A stretch of DNA of 64,000 nt from NCBI GenBank assembly GCA_963277665.1, contig OY728160.1:50080605-50144604 (forward strand), in the 5' to 3' direction. The notes beneath the pieces are model-generated. The model ran no database searches. It was given only the letters and a program-made list of their open reading frames with translations, and was not told the DNA's origin. Below are positions 62,351 to 64,000 of this stretch, piece by piece. Numbering within the stretch: position 1 is the stretch's first letter; every line of letters begins with the position of its first letter. Both the position numbers and the translations under genes were made by a program. This DNA comes from Viscum album (lineage: Eukaryota > Streptophyta > Magnoliopsida > Santalales > Viscaceae).

Positions 62351-62832
62351 AAGAATTTCATTAAGTAGAGATATTGTGGGTGTATCTAGATAAGAATCAG
62401 ATGATTAAGTTTTTTCTCTAATGAAAAGGATTCTACATCTTCCTCACATATCATAATTTCCTTTTTCTTATAATAAATTTTTACATCATATTTTTAAATC
62501 CAATTCATACCGAGGATTATATCAAATTAAATCATGGGTATGATGATAAGTTTAGAAAGTAAATCATATTTATGTGTCCTAAAAGGGACCGATCGACACA
62601 TTTTTGTTCCAATGAGACTTCTCTTAAGAGTTTTAACAGATAACTACATTGTTAAATAAAAAAGGGAAATGCATTATTTTCTTGGAAAAATGGGTAAATA
62701 TATAATATTGTGATGGTCCAAAATCAAATAAATCATTTCCTAGATTTAAATATAGGATTAATATACCTAAAACAACATCATTGGGTACTTCTACATCAGC
62801 TGTAGTGATCGCATAATATTTTCCATCTCCCC
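62351..62832 (-). pseudogene. Element C protease, broken
   Basis: The minus strand reads KYYAITTADVEVPNDVVLG (about 62760-62822), then DLFDFGPSQYYIF, where the active site Asp-Ser/Thr-Gly is Asp-Phe-Gly (near 62728-62737). DIILGMNWI (62496-62522) marks the protease C-terminus, as in related elements. Stops are few. The Ser-to-Phe change and the surrounding decay make activity unlikely. Confidence 0.65.
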
Positions 62833-63830
62833 TTAGCCTCTTCTATGGTAGATTCCCCTAACACTTGGGAATTTGATTTGAATTATTAAGCATTTAATTA
62901 CAGTTGAATCATTAAACATCATCGATTTGTTTCTTCCCCTTACCATCATTATATTTTTAACTCTCTTCTCTAAACTTATTGCAATCTTCGTTCCTTTCAA
63001 GCATTTACTGTGATGATTCTTTCCACAATTCCCACATAATGGAAATTTCTTCAATCCCTTCTTATTATTTGAAGCTTCAAATTTTCCATGGTTATTAGAA
63101 GACCTATTCTTCTATTTATTTCCCTTAAAAATATAGGATCTTTAAAATTCATTCTCCATTTTGATGGAACATAATACTATTTCATCATATGATGAAAATG
63201 TTTGACAATCCAATGACCTTTAGAGACACGGATTAAGACCTTAAAATAAATGATCAATCATGTCTTCTAAATCATTTACATAATCTATAAAATAACTAGG
63301 TAGTCTTATAAAGGTAACCTCATACTTTGCAACACCCTCTTCTTCCCTTTTCTTTAAGATAATTAACTTTCACTTTATTTCAATTTGTTTCTCATAAGGG
63401 AAGTATTTATAAAATAATGATTATTTAAACTTTCTACATTTAATTTATTATATTTATTAATCCTACTTAGTATTTTGTATCAAATACCAACATAGTTCAC
63501 TATTTACCTTGAAGAAATATACTATCATTATTACCTTTTCATTTTTATTGCATCCCAATGCTAGATAAATATTTTTAATGTACTTGATCAACTGATCTGC
63601 AACCACTGGATTCTTAGTCCCACTAAAATATGAGGTACTTTTCCACATGGAATTATCCAACATATGTGTAGCATAGTTATTTTTAATTACATAAGTAAGC
63701 TAGCCTAATATGGTCATGATATGCTCAGCTCCAACACTAACTATGTTGACTTTATGAAATGGGAAATCCCTACATTGTCTATGGGTATTGATTCCCGTTC
63801 TTCCATTATGCTCCATCACTTAATAATGGA
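62833..63830 (-). pseudogene. Element C gag, broken
   Basis: The gag core is open at 63663-63463: SGTKNPVVADQLIKYIKNIY and CNKNEKVIMIVYFFKVNSELCW match the gypsy gag domain. The zinc knuckle CGNCGKNHHSKCLKG (about 62995-63045) keeps its Cys-Cys-His-Cys layout. Several possible ATGs lie near 63804-63815; none is decisive. Frameshifts separate the N-terminus from the core. Confidence 0.75.
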
Positions 63831-63941
63831 ACACACTAATTTATCTCATAATCATCATGAGTATGAGCCAAAAATTTACTATAATGATTTATTATAATTC
63901 TCATGTTTATTTAACATCTAGTTCCCAAAGTTTCTACTAAA

Positions 63942-63956
63942 CTTTCCCTGATACCA
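63942..63956 (-). other. Primer-binding site of element C
   Basis: The minus strand reads TGGTATCAGGGAAAG, two bases after the LTR end TTACA. The first nine bases equal the initiator-Met tRNA complement. Confidence 0.8.
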
Positions 63957-63958
63957 TC

Positions 63959-64000
63959 TGTAATAAACCCAACCCCATTATACTAGAGTTGTTGATTATT
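63959..64000 (-). repeat. Element C 5' LTR, last 42 bp in window
   Basis: TGTAATAAACCCAACCCC, followed by TACTAGAGTTGTTG, matches 56186-56230, the end of the 3' LTR. The rest lies beyond base 64000. Confidence 0.8.

Larger units (their letters stand above)
56186..64000 (-). mobile_element. Element C: Ty3/gypsy chromovirus, 5' LTR off window
   Basis: On the minus strand, the 5' LTR end is at 63959-64000, the primer-binding site at 63942-63956, gag-pol at 63830-59393, the polypurine tract at 59349-59360 and the 3' LTR at 59346-56186. The two LTR ends match: TGTAATAAACCCAACCCC at 63959 against TGTAACAACCCTGACCC at 56186. Domains in order are gag with zinc knuckle, protease, RT, RNase H, integrase, chromodomain. 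The LTR belongs to the same family as those at 1327 and 18431. Stops and several altered catalytic residues show that it is dead. Confidence 0.88.

Noticed and set aside
62208..62393. 61-codon Ser-rich plus-strand open frame
   Set aside because: It is antisense to the protease-RT linker of element C.

Overview
The window looks like nuclear DNA of a large-genome land plant. It is strongly AT-rich and CpG-poor. Every feature that can be identified is a decayed retrotransposon: chromodomain-bearing Ty3/gypsy elements (chromoviruses), one Ty1/copia element with a TNT1-94-like pol, one large LTR element with no recognisable gag-pol, and one tRNA-derived SINE. No host protein gene, tRNA, rRNA or CRISPR array was found. 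The species cannot be named from the sequence. Heavily diverged LTR pairs and deep nesting suggest a genome that removes DNA slowly.

Layout. 1-137: a GC-rich SINE on the minus strand. 1011-5877: LTRs of one family (here called family 1): a 316-bp LTR start, then a near-complete LTR at 1327-5293, then an inverted LTR start at 5294-5877. 5878-10120: AT-rich DNA with no gene, including a decayed minisatellite. 10121-55895: gypsy element B on the minus strand (3' LTR on the left, 5' LTR on the right). Its gag/leader is split by two insertions 41 bp apart. The first is gypsy element A (17859-42741, plus strand). Its 5' LTR holds a family-1 solo LTR (S, 18431-22776), and its 3' LTR holds element E (32721-42585, plus strand), which has about 3.0-kb LTRs and no gag-pol. 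The second is copia element F (42788-52718, plus strand), flanked by a perfect ATTAG target-site duplication. 56186-64000: gypsy element C on the minus strand, with family-1 LTRs. Its gag-pol is complete in order, and its 5' LTR runs off the window.

History. The order of events can be read from the nesting: B came first, then A and F landed in B, then S and E landed in A. When the LTR pieces of A are rejoined on paper by coordinates, both LTRs are about 2.61-2.63 kb, which supports the boundaries.

Function. No element appears able to move by itself. In RT, B has lost both catalytic aspartates and C has lost at least one. A lost roughly 100 or more residues of RT in an in-frame deletion. F keeps its RT catalytic motif but carries many stop codons and at least one frameshift. 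E may have depended on another element's proteins. Several LTRs still show TATA boxes. The most unusual items are E's unrecognised decayed ORF, LTR-specific tandem repeats that differ between copies, CpG-bearing near-palindromes in the F leader, and the inverted LTR arrangement at the left end. All boundaries were read by eye; those given as approximate could move by tens of bases.
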